NCBI GenBank assembly: GCA_963920765.1
Contig: OY987250.1
Coordinates: 1,674,001-1,738,000, forward strand
Direction: 5' to 3'
Length of the DNA stretch: 64,000 nt
Origin: Ulota crispa
Lineage: Eukaryota; Streptophyta; Bryopsida; Orthotrichales; Orthotrichaceae
Shown: piece by piece, positions 25,849 to 38,820 of the stretch
How positions within the stretch are numbered: the stretch's first letter is position 1
Layout of the letters: each line of letters begins with the position of its first letter
Program-made: the position numbers and the translations under genes
Notes under the pieces: generated by a model
The model's input: only the letters and a program-made list of their open reading frames with translations
Told to the model about the DNA's origin: nothing
Database searches by the model: none

Positions 25849-26141
25849 AGGGGGCTTCAAACATAAAATCTTGCCTTTGAACTTCTCACCTCATAGGATC
25901 TCTGCTCGCTAGTGAAATGTTTTCATTCCCTCGCACGCGCAAAGTTTGAGACACCTATGAGTTTGCGGAAATCTCTATGAAAAAAATTTCAGGATTTGAG
26001 GACGCAAGTGCATGAGCCCCGAGATGCCACGAAAGTGAGTTTCTGAAGTCCAGAGGTGAGTCACGTCATGATTCACTAGTGAATTCACTGACGTGAATCC
26101 GTGAGTGAGTCACCTAAAAAAGTTTAAGTTTGAAGCCCCCT
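25849..26141. mobile_element. Foldback element, AGGGGGCTTCAAAC family (copy 2)
   Basis: The left end AGGGGGCTTCAAACATAAA is inverted at the right as AAGTTTGAAGCCCCCT. Internal GTGAGTCACGTCATGATTCAC-type words match copy 1 (3135-3460), in opposite orientation. Confidence 0.72.
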
Positions 26142-26399
26142 AATCGTGTCTACTCAAAATTATGGCCTCTCTTTTCATTGGCTCTCTTTTCATTGGCTCG
26201 TGAGTGCAGGCCTTTACAATAAATACGAGCCCAAACTTTGCCCTAGTCATTCGTTCTATCGGCTCGCGAGGTACGTCTCTCTCCTTCTCTCTTCTTTTCT
26301 TGCTCTTGCTCTCATCTCTGGTTGCTCTTCTTCTCTCCTTGTCTGACAGGACAGGAGAGGCGGGAGCGGCTGGAGCTCCGGCTGGAGACAAAAATACTA

Positions 26400-26765
26400 A
26401 CTTGTGGTGATGCAGGCCGTCACCCCGTTTCACAACAGGAAACCTAAAACACAAACCAGAAAGTTGGATGCATGCCTCAACTCTAATCCTTCGTAGACAA
26501 GAAAGAATGAAGTTGGGATACTTCTGCTGCCGAAGTGCTTCTTCATCCTTGGCCTTCTTACCTGCTGCCTTCAACTCATGCACATCCAACTTCTTCCATT
26601 CTTCGCTCGGACAAGCTGGTGAAGAGGGCAAGCCCTTGCGGTGCCACGGTGTATTGGCAGAACCATCATGTGCAGGAACATTGCGAACAACCGAATGGTT
26701 ACCCTGCTGCATAGCTTGCTCGTTGGTGAGACGAGCCTCGTTTTCACCAGCCTCCTGAAAAAAGC
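26400..26765 (-). other. Unidentified coding-like segment (possible exon or gene fragment)
   Basis: This is markedly GC-richer than its flanks. On the minus strand, an acceptor-like pyrimidine-AG precedes a frame reading EAGENEARLTNEQAMQQ. It continues through NVPAHDGSANTPWHRKG and EEWKKLDVHELKAAGKKAKD to a possible donor near 26500. The charged, helical composition is more protein-like than the surrounding noise, but I recognise no family. The opposite strand also has an open frame, so the strand is uncertain. It could be a captured host-gene fragment, an exon of a small unknown gene, or a decayed gene. Confidence 0.3.
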
Positions 26766-26834
26766 CGTTCCATATCCCCGGTATCTCCCAAGGTCTCCTC
26801 CCTCACAGTTCCTCTCTCTCTCCTCTACTGAGCT

Positions 26835-27605
26835 ACGAGGAAACAAGACGTCCGATTTGAGCTTCTTAGGTCGTTAGGGTATCATGGCTCTTTAGGGTTT
26901 CCCGGTCACTGGTTCGAATCTGGAGCCACTCTGAAATGCACAATGATGCTGAAGGCATAAGGAAACAAGCGCACATGCACAACTCAACAATTGTCATGTT
27001 TGTGAAAAGTTCGAAATGGAAACTGACTGGTAAAACAAAGAAAATGGATAAAGAATGTTTTGTTCTACTTAGCAACGAGAAAACAAGGCATCCGATTTCA
27101 GCTTCTTAGTTCGGTAGGGTTTCATGGCTTTTTAGGGTTTCACGGTCATTGGTTCAAATTTAGAGCATTTCTGGAATGCAAAATGATGCTGAAGGCATAA
27201 GGAAACAAGCGCACATGCACTATTCTAACAAGTACCATGTATGTGAAACTTTCGAAATGGAAAATGACTGGTAAAATAAAGAAAATGGATAAAGAAAATG
27301 GACAAAGAAAAATCCTCCTCCACTTGGCTACGAGAAAACAAGACATCCTATATGAGGTTCTTAGTTCGTTAGGGTTTCATGGCTTTTTATGGTTTCTCGG
27401 TCATATATTCATATTTGAGCTTCTTAGTTCGTTAGGGTTTCATGGGTCTTTAGGGTTTCATGGCTTTTTAGGTTTTCAGGGTCATCTATTCAAATCTAGA
27501 GCCATTCAGGAATGCACAATGATGCTGAAGGCATAAGGAAAACGAGCGCACATGCACTATTCACACAAGCACCATGTATGCGAAACTTTCGAAATGGAAA
27601 AATGA
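26835..27605. repeat. Tandem repeat, three units of about 240-255 bp
   Basis: Units begin near 26835, 27075 and 27330 at ACGAGAAAACAAGACATCC. Each carries GAGCTTCTTAGTTCGTTAGG, a TTAGGGTTTCATGG block, ATGATGCTGAAGGCATAAGG and GCGCACATGCAC. The third unit has an internal duplication of the TTCGTTAGGGTTTCATGG block. The repeat lies 3' of the KONJAC-like gene, where its missing exons would be expected. Confidence 0.85.
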
Positions 27606-27639
27606 GTAGTGATAATCACTCAAACTCGGCAAAAGAGAA

Positions 27640-27720
27640 GTAGGGTACCTTTTCTCCGGCGAGCGGGACCAGCTGCAGAGTGCACTTCTCCTCGTCGGAC
27701 ACGCCCAATTTCAAACAGGA
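27640..27720 (-). other. Orphan exon-like GC-rich patch
   Basis: The minus strand reads VSDEEKCTLQLVPLAGEK in a GC-rich 75-bp patch, preceded by an AT-rich, intron-like stretch. It lies directly downstream of the last recognised KONJAC-like exon but does not resemble the expected continuation of that protein. It may be a remnant or a replacement 3' exon. Confidence 0.25.
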
Positions 27721-27760
27721 GAAAATGAAATGAGAAATTTTCTCAAAATCCTGTTCTCAC

Positions 27761-30700
27761 CCTGGTGTTTTAATCTGTTCCCAGAATCCATTCGTTTCAA
27801 AAGTGTAGAGCTTCTTCTTGCCAGTAGGTGGGGTGAGGATATCCTGATCAAGCCTCACAAAATCAGCTTGCATTGCCCTGAAACACACGCACCATTCGAT
27901 GTCATACGAGTCCTTCCAGAACATGAGTCAGCAAAAACGTCTTTTAACATCAAGCCCACTAGCTGAGTCCTGGTAAGGTATGCATACTTCCAACTAGACT
28001 TTACAAATTTATGCTGCAACAAAGATAAACACAATCCACGGCAATATTCTTCGTTTCAGCTCATTCCAGCCAACAGAGTACAAAAAGTTCCATTAAACCA
28101 CCCAAAGAAACTAGAAAAATACCTGCTGTTAGTTGTAATGTGAAGGGCTTCAAAGCTTGACATGCGCCGTAAACTGGCTGCGAACAGAATTGTAATTTTA
28201 ATTTCATTATTAAGCAGGTCACCTTTGAACTTTTCCAACACATGGATACTGACAATACATATGTAAAGCAAGAAAGTACCCACACAACAAAGCCTTCCAA
28301 AATGCATTCCAGATTATAGTGGGTGCAAAAAAATATGACCAGACTCAATCTCAATGTCTGCTGCAAGACTTAGCTATAATCGATTCGTTAAAATGTGCAT
28401 CATAACGGGAATCTCCTAAACATCCATAACATCACTGAAAACACTCGGATACTAATTAAGAGGCGTTTAAACAAATGAGGTGAGAATAGCGAAATTGGAC
28501 ACAGAAAGACTCATTTGTTTCATGTTTGCTGGAAGAAACATCCTTGATGGCGTTAAAAATTTCTGGTGTGAAAATATAGACTCCACAATTCATAAAATCA
28601 CTCACCTGAAAAACTACCACAATGTCAAGCAAATCATGTGATGTTTGTCAAACCTCCTAAATTCCTGAGCTACACTAGTCGTAAATTACTCGTTTGAGAC
28701 CCACTTTTGCCGGTTTACAACACACTTGAAGAAATTACTGAAAATGACAATTTCAATAAAGACAGGAAAGCATGCTTTGAGCGATATCCAAACCCAGCAA
28801 GGATCTTACAGGGGACCAGATAAGTCAGCACGAACATATCAATGGATTGGAAGAGGGTTCAAAAGCTTACAAAGGTCTCTGGCTTCTCTGCATAGTCAAG
28901 TAGCTCGCCTGTTTTAGAATCTGCCACCAATTCACCAAATTCACTTGCAATTTCTTTAGACACCTGCAGTCGACGAATGTCCTCAAAAAAGTTTCACCAC
29001 TTTGTATCGTGCTCGTCCAAAACATGCTGCTGAAAAGAAAGCAAAAAGTGCCCTGACTGGAACCTCAGGTGTTGAAGACTAGATAGAAACATGAAGCACA
29101 CATAAGGATGTATGAAAAAAAAGTTGATACCCTCTTGACTGGCAGCGTGCCAATGCCCCCATGCTTTCTGTGAGCCGCTGCAGATATATACGAGGCCACA
29201 TCAATGAACAAGTCCCAGCATCCGATTTCCAAAAAATTACTCACATGTCGTTCATAAAAAAGCAAACGGACTTTCAACAGAAAAGACGATAGGCTCCATT
29301 CAAGAAACTGAGAAGCGTCCATAACTTCACAGTTCTCAGCACAAGAAATAGCAGGCCAGCAAATACTGAGCAAGAAGAAGATCTTCCAGCTTGCGTACAG
29401 ACATGACTCGAAGACCTCCACAAACAGTCACGTCCAAGTGAATGCATCCGAACATTACAAAGAGCCAACACTAACCATCAAAGTAGATAATCATAAAGGA
29501 TCCCATTGGCACAAAATTACGACGGTCAACAATATGATCACAATTAAAGATTGCGTTGAGATCAGCAAGTATACCGAGCATTGCAGTTAAAGGAAAGCTG
29601 CAGCATACATCACAGTTCAGTACAACAATATCAATCTGCAGAAAACAAAGTTTTGAGATTTGGTATTAGTACTACAACAGTAGAACCTGTCAAGTTCAAA
29701 CAATTCATCTTCCCAAGCATCACTCGTTTTAGTTAAATACAAGTTCTCCTTACCAACATGGCTAGGCACTGCCGCACACGGTGGGTGTCAAACAATGCAG
29801 GCTCTTGTTATATTATTTGAGAACGATGGTGAAACTACAATATGTCGCACACGTGTAAAACATTGGTTTCGTAGAAACTATGCAGTGACCTTAAAAGATG
29901 AACCGCAAATACAATTGATCATAAGGGCTTACAGGATCATCATCCCTGAGTGGGTCGTGGAACTTGTAAAGACCACCGGCAGATCCTTGAGGCTTGTCTT
30001 CACGCAAGCATCTGTAACCATCCTCAAATGTGTGAAGTCAAACCAACCAAGGGCAAATGGATTTCTGAAAGTCTAGACGAATAAAAGACATTGACCTTTC
30101 AATAAAAAATGATTGTTCGAGTGTCAGCTCACCTTACAGGAACCTTGAGGTCGTTCGAAAGGTTAGAGATATAAAGAGAAAATTCTTTTTCTTCATAGAA
30201 ACCAATGAGAGAAACCTGTGTTAAGTCCGGGATCTGCCACCACCAAACAACTATACTCAGACGCTCGCCTATTTCTAACACAGCGCACACATCCCTAAGG
30301 ACCACTACTGAGACTTCTTGTGTTCTCGAGACCTTGTGAATACGAAGCCACTGTACGCATTACACATATTCACAACACACATACTTAATTCACTAAATGA
30401 CGCTGAGTGTGACAATTCCTCAACCAGAATCCCTATGAGCATAGTGGCTATAGAGCTAATGCATGAAAACGGAAAACCTAACATCAGTCATTACATTTAC
30501 TCAGCTTTTTTGAAGTTTGTATTTCCAATGCGAATTTAACAGAATCTTCGGTACAAATATCTACCTGCTATAAACTCATATTACAGCTTTTCATCCAGTC
30601 CCTTTCAAGAGACAAACTTTAACTTTATCAGAGTTAAGCATATCCATCAGACTAAAAAGTCAGGCCAAAAACGTCCCTAAAGATAAAGCGCCTACCTTTT

Positions 30701-31581
30701 TGCAAGCAAGGATTGGATGGTGGACCATAGGCTGGCCCTCCAAGGGGAACAAAGGCTTCGCCAAATTGAAGAGAGAGGCCGAAAGAAAGCGAGTGCCTAG
30801 ACACCGCACAAAACAAATACAGATTATTTAGAGTGGAATACGTTCAAAATTTGATCGATTGTGTACGACACCTCCTGAGGTACACAGTAGGAACAATCAT
30901 TGCAGTTTCTGATGCTAATGTCCTACAGCTACTTAATAGCAAATAACCGCAACTAGTTAAAATGCCTGTTTAAGCAGCAGAGAGATCACTGCACTGCTGA
31001 ATGAGCAACCTTGGTCAAAACAAAGAACCGTCGTGACCTTGTGGTAACACATTCCGCCCTAACTAGAAAACCTGTCCAAGCTTCCTCCGTGATCAATTAG
31101 CTTCCGAATAAGAACAAAATCACGTCCACGAGCTCAAAATGAACTGAAGAGAACCATGATCTATAGAGAACTGTATGCTTGATGCAATCCCGAAGCTGGA
31201 CGCAAAAAATTCGAAAACACGATTCACACGACAAAAGCTACATTCGTAAATAATTTCGTCCAATCATTCAATCTAAATCTGGTTATAGACATCATCAGGT
31301 TCACGAGCTCAAAACGCAAAGTGAAGAGAAGTACGATTCTTAGAGAACTATACTCTTAATAATGCAGATCACGCAAAACCTTCAAAAAGAAAGATCTATT
31401 AGGAAACACACGAAAGAAGCTACATTTACGATTAACTTTTCGTCCGATCTAAATCTGAGATAATAATTTGCAACCAGTTCGAATTCTGATCAGAAAACAA
31501 CAAACCTTTCGTCGGGCCTCCCATCATGATGACGGCCGCGGTCCTCTTGTTCGAGCTGATCATCTCCGGTGAGCTCTCCAT
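27761..31581 (-). CDS. KJC: KONJAC-type (GDP-mannose pyrophosphorylase-like) protein, catalytic domain only; 3' end not found
   Basis: Ten exons: 31506-31581, 30696-30796, 30133-30233, 29933-30011, 29575-29635, 29131-29177, 28871-28963, 28511-28605, 28123-28173, 27761-27877. They splice in frame to about 273 residues. Landmarks: AAVIMMGGPTKGTRF, KPLFPLEGQPMVHHP, LIGFYEEKEFSLYISNLS, REDKPQGSAGGLYKF, VVLNCDVCCSFPL, AHRKHGGIGTL, FGELVADS, YAEKPETF, NCGVYIFTPEIFNAI, FVRLDQDIL and FWEQIKTPG. This order follows plant KONJAC proteins, GDP-mannose pyrophosphorylase homologues reported to support GDP-mannose and glucomannan synthesis. The family continues after KTPG into a left-handed beta-helix domain; I find no such exons down to 22.2 kb. 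Exon 2 reads GTRFLSASLFNLAKP where the family has an Arg-Pro-Leu and Pro-Lys-Pro signature. The exon 8 donor (GTCTTT) is weak. It may be a truncated gene or a pseudogene with an intact frame. Confidence 0.78.
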
Positions 31582-32142
31582 CGTCTCAACTTATTTTCCT
31601 GTAAGCGATCGAATGCAGCACCAATGAATCCCTCGCACCGACGGTCGCGAAAGCACAAGTGTCGAACACTCTACAACAACGCAATTATTTCCAATGCCAG
31701 AGATGCACCTTCAAAAAAAACACAAAAAAAGAACAACAACAAAGCAATCTCTCACTGACTTCCACAGATCGGCTTCGACTTCGACTCTAAGAGCGTTATA
31801 AAGCTCCAATCAGATTCAGATTGCGCCTCGAGGAATATCGAAACACAGATCTCAAGCAATACGAGACAAATTAGACCTTCAAAGGACTCCATCGATGCCG
31901 CACTTCGCCACTTCCTCAATTCACCGATTCGCAACGCGCCTAGCGTTCGAAAAACGCAATCAACGAGACAGAAGACGCAACAGAGTCAAATTGCGTCTTC
32001 TTTTTCTTCTTCCTGTGGTGGTGCTCCGACGACGTGGTGTCCATCGTCGCCCGTTTTACAGCGAGTGCGTGCGAATATGCGAATCAGAATCACACAACCA
32101 CGACGATTCGAGTGTGTGTGATTTCGATGAAGCCAGCTCCAG

Positions 32143-32222
32143 ATCCTGAAACCCTAAAACCCGATTTTTCCAGATTTCAAAACCCTAAAACCCGATTTCT
32201 CCAGATTTCAAAACCCTAAACG
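32143..32222. repeat. Short tandem repeat with telobox-like AAACCCTAAA
   Basis: Three units of about 32 bp (AAACCCTAAAACCCGATTT, then TCCAGATTTC) lie upstream of the KONJAC-like gene. AAACCCTAA is a known plant promoter motif (telobox). The location fits the gene's promoter or that of an unseen divergent transcript. Confidence 0.6.
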
Positions 32223-32278
32223 TGCGACGTCGTGTGCAAGAGAACAGATGGAGAGCAGGGGAAGACTAGGGTCTAGGT

Positions 32279-33212
32279 TTAACCCCTAAAGGACTGAGCC
32301 ATTTTTTCAGTGAAAATCACTCAAAATTGTCACTTTTGGGGTTGATAAGAAGGTAATGTTTATTGAAAATTTGGATAATCAAACCGTAGGATCTTGCCCT
32401 AAACTAGATTAGGTACTCGTCAAAAAAAATCAGGTCATCTCAGATGGAATGAGTGAGATATGTACATCTAAAGTGAAAAGAAAAGTTTTTTTTCATGCTC
32501 CCCCAAAATTTTAGAAGCCTTTGACCATTCTTACATGAAAATAATTGCTCTATGCAACTTTGCGCTTTATTTTTCCCATGTAGGAGATCAAGTTAGGTAT
32601 GTGTGGGAGAATTTCAAATCAATTGGAACTACACAGCACATGGGAAAAATTAGTAAGTAAAAAGAAGTAGAGAATAAGTCAAACCACGAAATTGTTAAGA
32701 ATTCAATTATTAAAATGAAAAATGCAAATCTCAACGGTTATAATGTTGTGATAAACAATCTATGTCCTTTGGTTTTGTTTTTTTTCCAAAATAATGAAAA
32801 TTGAGTAAAACAAAGGACTTCAAAGTTTATTTTAGAGTAGAGAATCCATAACTGCCCTCAAACAAAAACTCCTCATAACTTTCATGTCATTGATTGAAAT
32901 TGAATGATTCAAAGCTTCTCACCTATGAAAAAATCTAAAGAACCAATTTCAAATTTTAATTTTTAAAAAAATGAAATTTTTAAAGAAGTTTTTGGGCTGC
33001 CCGGGCAGGCACTCCTCCCCAACTTTTCAGAAATTCTTGCATAACTTCTTCAATAATTGTCAAAATGAGGAAAAAAGTAGATGCCCACGTAGATCTTTGA
33101 ATTCCTCACCTTCAATAAAAATTTCAGAAAATCACACATAGTAGTTTATCTAAAGGTACATGCCCAAACTCCCACCTGTCCTCCGAAGGGACAACAGTCC
33201 TTTAGGGATTAA
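32279..33212 (-). mobile_element. TTAA-family element H
   Basis: TTAA at 32279-32282 and 33209-33212 flank 926 bp with ends CCCCTAAAGGACT and AGTCCTTTAGGGA. It is inverted relative to element N, which is its closest relative here. An AGTGA/TCACT hairpin lies at about 32309-32321, and a TGTCC/GGACA hairpin lies near the other end. Confidence 0.9.
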
Positions 33213-33949
33213 CCTCTCACCGCCCACGGACGTTTCTGAGTATCTCATAATCCTTTGCAACATTTTGATAAGTTGCATCATTTTTTAAATATTTGTAACC
33301 GTATAAATTCAAACTAGATATGTTAAAGATTACATAGGAAATGAAAACACAAAAATGTCACTCATGGATTGAAAGATTATAAGATTTGATCATGTGGGTG
33401 TTAAAATTGTGAAAGTGATTTGAAGTCTTTCAATCCTCTTTTCACATCTCAAATTTAGAAACAAGGATATCAAAAAATATATGAGTATGTAAAGTACAAC
33501 ATATATAACCCTAATCAATTCACAACTTCTTAAAATCTACTCTACAACTTTTTTAATTAAGTTTCTAATGTGATTGTTTCTCCAAGTTCTAGTGTACTTG
33601 AGGCTCATTTCCAAGAGCTCTCAACACTAGAAAGTGGAGATTTGCAATAGACACCCTTGCACAATATCTTGAATAGACAAATCATAGTCATTCAATTTCA
33701 AAATCAAATTTTTGATACTAAAACAAAACTTCAATAAGAATAAGATAAAAAAATAACCACTAAAACAAATATTCAAGAAAGTAAAAATCCAAATTAAAAT
33801 GCAAGGTGGACAGTTTTGGTCCCTTTGGGTGGTGAGGGATTAAGGTTTAAGGCCAAAGTGAGAATGCATGTATTGTCAATGATTTTTCTGCTCTTGTGTG
33901 CAACCAAGTAAGTTCTTTTGACGTGTTCATTTTTTTTCCCTATAATGTT
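33213..33949. other. Intergenic, no gene recognised
   Basis: AT-rich, no exons. A GGTCCCTTTGGGTGGTGAGGG word near 33815 and CCTCTCACCGCCCACGG near 33212 may be the remains of paired ends of a further element, but they are too degenerate to call. Confidence 0.35.
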
Positions 33950-34184
33950 TTAACCTTTAAAGGACCGAGTGATTGTACATACTTTGTGCAATGTTGTATA
34001 AGTTGTATTTGGAATGCATCCACACCTCTATTATATTTGATATCAACACAAAAGTTGGACTATAGACAAATGTAGTTCTAGTGAGCTAGTCAAGATCCCA
34101 AATTAAAACTTTGTGTTGGTAGCAAATGCCACTTATATGATAGTACATCTACATACAATGGTCGCTTGGTCCTTTAGTAGGTAA
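33950..34184. mobile_element. TTAA-family element I (short, 227 bp)
   Basis: TTAA (33950-33953) then CCTTTAAAGGACC; the right end GGTCCTTTAGTAG is followed by GTAA. It keeps only the termini and a little interior, so it is an internal-deletion derivative or a separate subfamily. Confidence 0.65.
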
Positions 34185-34318
34185 GAAATGAAAAATTGTG
34201 GTTACAAAAGGAAAAATATACAAAAATAGGTAATTTAGAAAGATATATCAACCAATCATAGGACCACGTAGAAAATTAAGTAGATATATATCAACGGGAA
34301 ATATCCAATAGTTTGATG

Positions 34319-35333
<1,015 letters not shown>

Positions 35334-35826
35334 ATCATTGTTGTCTTTCTCTTGATTAATTTGATGTCAACTTAGTCAATCCGTGTTCATTGAGGTTGAT
35401 TTGTTTATTTATTTATTTGCAAGAAAATTTAAGATTTTATTGATATTGCATTTAGTGTTGGGTATTTGTAGTTCCATGATGTTTGCAATTAACTCTTTAG
35501 GTTTCTCCTACAAATGTTAGAATGTAAGAATGATATAGGAGGGCATACTAGCTCATGATTTATAAATTGAAAAGCGTAGCTTTTTTAAATGTATTTGTAA
35601 TGAGTATTTTAAGTTAATGGGAGACTTAATGGGTAAATTAGATTTGACTTGAGATAATCCCTCAAACTTATAGGATAGTATTAGAGGTCCACAAGTACGA
35701 GTTTTAAAAGGAAAAGAACTCAAAATTTCTTAAGAATCAAATTGGACAAGCTGTAGAAACTCAACAACCAAGGAAAGTATTTGAAAAAAAGCTTGACTAA
35801 TACAACACCTACATTTATCATACTTA
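35334..35826. other. Intergenic, no gene recognised
   Basis: AT-rich sequence without exons or clear element ends. Confidence 0.4.
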
Positions 35827-35948
35827 GGGCGTGTTCACGCTTGGTGTTAAGAGCGGTAATAGAAAGGAAAATGAAATGCATTTGAACACACCCTTAGACT
35901 ACATTCATATTGCTAATACCCTTTTTAACACCTAGTGTAAATACCCCT
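35827..35948. mobile_element. Tourist-like MITE (copy 1)
   Basis: The left end GGGCGTGTTCACGCTTGGTG and the degenerate right end CACCTAGTGTAAATACCCC, with TTA on the left flank. It is homologous along its length to the cleaner copy at 63106-63234, sharing GAACACACCCTTAGACTACA and CATATTGCTAATACCC. Confidence 0.75.
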
Positions 35949-36057
35949 TTATTTGATTTATTGGAGCAAGAGTTGATTGGAATGTGAATATATAAATTTG
36001 CGTTGTATATATCTCAAGGGAATTGATACATGTACCGCCCCTTTTTTACTATTCTAT

Positions 36058-36393
36058 CACACCCTACTATATGGTTAACATTTACAACATTAAGATAGGT
36101 GTAAACCACAAGAAAAACATCACTAAATTGAAAATGTAATTTGACATAGAAGTTACAACTTGAGTTTTGTTTTTTAGCTTCAAACCTCGCTCATAGTATC
36201 AATTAAAAAGTCTAAATTACTTTTAGTATAATCCATATGTTTTTAATTGATACTATGAGTGGAATTAAGAGCCAAAATATAAACATGGAATTGTATCTTC
36301 TATGTCAAGTTGTATTTTCAAATTAGTGTTGTTCCTGTGGTCCACACCTATTTCAATATTGTAAATATTGACCATAAATAGTAGGGTGTGGTA
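36058..36393. mobile_element. Foldback element, CACACCCTACTA family
   Basis: The arms CACACCCTACTATATGGT and its inverse TAGTAGGGTGTG enclose ACATTTACAACATT, TAGGTGTAAACCACA and ATAGTATCAATTAAAAA with their complements. They form a near-complete 336-bp hairpin with the loop near 36220. Confidence 0.75.
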
Positions 36394-36631
36394 ATACACT
36401 CAAGAAGGGGAAGAAACAACAAACCCTCAATGATTTTTGGGAGTATGCACAAGATCAACTTTGATTAATCTCTTTGTTAGAATTCTTATTGTGATGCAAC
36501 AAATTCCATTGAATTCTTTTAATTTCAAAGGAATTGTACCAACTCGTAAACTCTTGGGATGTGACAAATCCAATTTAGTTACAAACAACTAGCAAGAACA
36601 AAACTCTAGTCCAAGTTGTGTTGCTCATTAT

Positions 36632-37501
36632 TTCACCCCTAAAGTTATTTTGTGTTTACATGGTCAAATGGCTCAAAATTGACTTCTCTCAACAATCAGT
36701 AAATGAAAATATTGAATTTTTTTCAGTAGTTTAACCATAAGATCTATTTTGTCACTTGCTTATGTACATCCTCTCAAAAACTCAAACTTTGTGAGGGCAT
36801 ACTTCATTAGATTCTAACACTCAAAGTGGGGTCAAAGCTTTTTTTGAAGCTTCTTTTAGGCGTCAACTTTTTCTTTGGTCATTCAAAATGAGATCTTTTG
36901 TTTTATGAACTTCTTTTACAACTGGAATTTCTTCTAGAGCATGAAGTTGGCTATGTGCCTCAGAAATTCCTCATCATCCAATGCATAAAACATAATGGAA
37001 TAAAACTAGAAGTAGGAATTGCTTTGTTCAAATTGTCATTACACAAAGGAAACTTCACTAAAAAGATTCTTATAGAAATCTCACTTACAAAATCCGCATG
37101 GTGTAAACCTAGAACATCACGTGGGGTATTTACCAAAGTTTATTTTTTTATTTTTTTAAATAAAGAAGTAAAATAGAAGTTATCATATACTCAAGGAGAG
37201 TCGACTGCAAACTTTGCCCATGGACCAAGCCATTGTAAAGTGCTTTTGAACACTACTTAAGCAACACCCTTCCTCATCCCTTTGTCTCTCGATTTTTCTG
37301 AGGATGCCTAACACCCAAATCATGTTTGGACCATATCTCACTCAAGAATTATTCAATTCCACGTTTTTTTGGGAAGTATCAAGTTTTTCATTATGAGCAC
37401 ATACACCCTTATTGACCATCTTATCTTTTGTATCTACTGAGAAATGCTTGCCCAAATATTCCAAAAGCCCAAAGTAGGCTCCTTGGTCCTATTAGGGTCA
37501 A
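36632..37501. mobile_element. TTAA-family element K (degenerate)
   Basis: The left end TTCA then CCCCTAAAG at 36636 and the right end CTTGGTCCTATTAGGG then TCAA (37498-37501) are eroded versions of the family ends, at the usual spacing of about 860 bp. Interior similarity to other copies is weak. A frame at 36898-37176 is compositional. Confidence 0.5.
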
Positions 37502-37873
37502 TTGAAGGAAGCAATAATTTGGTTATCATGAAATTATATTTGAATGTTGGTAAGAAGAAGACATTCAACTAGTGGAAAAAACTTCTATTTAATTGAAAGC
37601 TTAAAATTGGAATAAGTAAGAAAGCCTGAATGATTTTGGGGAATTTGCACATGATCAACTTTGATTAATTTATTTGTTAGACTTCTTGTTCTGATAAAAA
37701 AAAATTCCATTAAACCTCTTACTTTTGAAGTAATTATTCAATAATTTAACATGATTTGCACACCTCAAACCTAACAGCAATCTAGAATCAATTACGTTTC
37801 TATTGTGTACATTTTTTATCCGTATATATTTTATATGTCGTTCAAATGATAAAATTAGTGTTGAAAAGAAATG

Positions 37874-38820
37874 TTAACCGCTAAAGGCCCAAACAATGTT
37901 TTGTTGGCAACATTGTAATTTTGGGTAGCTCACTACAAATGGATTTTTTATTTATTTTCTTTGTAAATTTTCAAACATGATTTTCCCAAGAAATTTTTTT
38001 AGGCCGAACAATTTTCATAACTTTTAATCACATTGTTCAAAATTTACTACATGATATGTTGTAATCTTTTTTATGAGGTAGCCCGGGCATCTCAAAAAAG
38101 TTTTTCAAAATTTACATTTAAAAAATAAACAAAAATTGAAATTTGTTCTTTAGATTTATGTATACTTGGGAAGCTTTGAAACATTCCATTTTGATCAATG
38201 CAATGAAAGTTATTGGGATATTCTATAAACTTGCGGGCAGCCTTGGATTCTCTACTCTAAAGTAAACTTTGAAGTCCTATAGTTTTCTCAATTTTCAATA
38301 TTTTGAAAAGAAAAAAAGCCAGAGGAAGTAAATTGTTTATTACAACTTTATAACCATTAAGATAAAAGATTTAATTTTTTACAGTTAAGATTCTTAAAAA
38401 TTTAGAGTTTTGATTCATTCTCTTCTTCTTTTTACTTACTTTTATTTTTTCATGTGTTGTACAATTCCAAATGACTTGAATGTTTTCAGGTGTGTACGGA
38501 CTTGCCTTGAAGAATGAATCCAAAAACTTACAACCATCTTGAAAAAACTTTCATACAAATATGACCTTGTGAAATGCAACTGCTTAGATTTTTGCAAGGA
38601 CAAAAATAGGCTTTTTGTAAAATCAAACTCAATTATCTAGCAATCTACATGGCTGAAATTTCTAATTTTTTTTCAAAATCTTTGAATACTAGTGTACTAC
38701 AAGACCTTACGGTTAGATATGTCCAAAAATGATTTTTATCTAAAATTTGGTACTTATACTAGAAATGGCAGTTTTGGAGCAATTTTGGTGAAAATGTAGT
38801 GGAAAGCCTTGGGGCTAAAA
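37874..38820 (+). mobile_element. TTAA-family element L
   Basis: TTAA (37874-37877) then CCGCTAAAGGCCC at 37878. The left half resembles element F (CCCAAACAATGTTTTG, then AATTTTCATAACTTTTAATC). The right half resembles C and N (GGATTCTCTACTCTAAAG, then AAATGGCAGTTTTGG). The right end near 38805-38818 (CCTTGGGGCTAA) is degenerate. Confidence 0.7.

Noticed and set aside
26140-26712. 190-codon minus-strand frame taken as one protein
   Set aside because: It runs through a likely splice donor and into Arg/Lys-rich low-complexity sequence and the adjacent foldback element. Only the 26400-26765 part is kept, as a low-confidence coding-like segment.
29065-29471. 118-codon and 65-codon minus-strand frames
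   Set aside because: They are intron read-through around the 47-bp KONJAC-like exon at 29131-29177.
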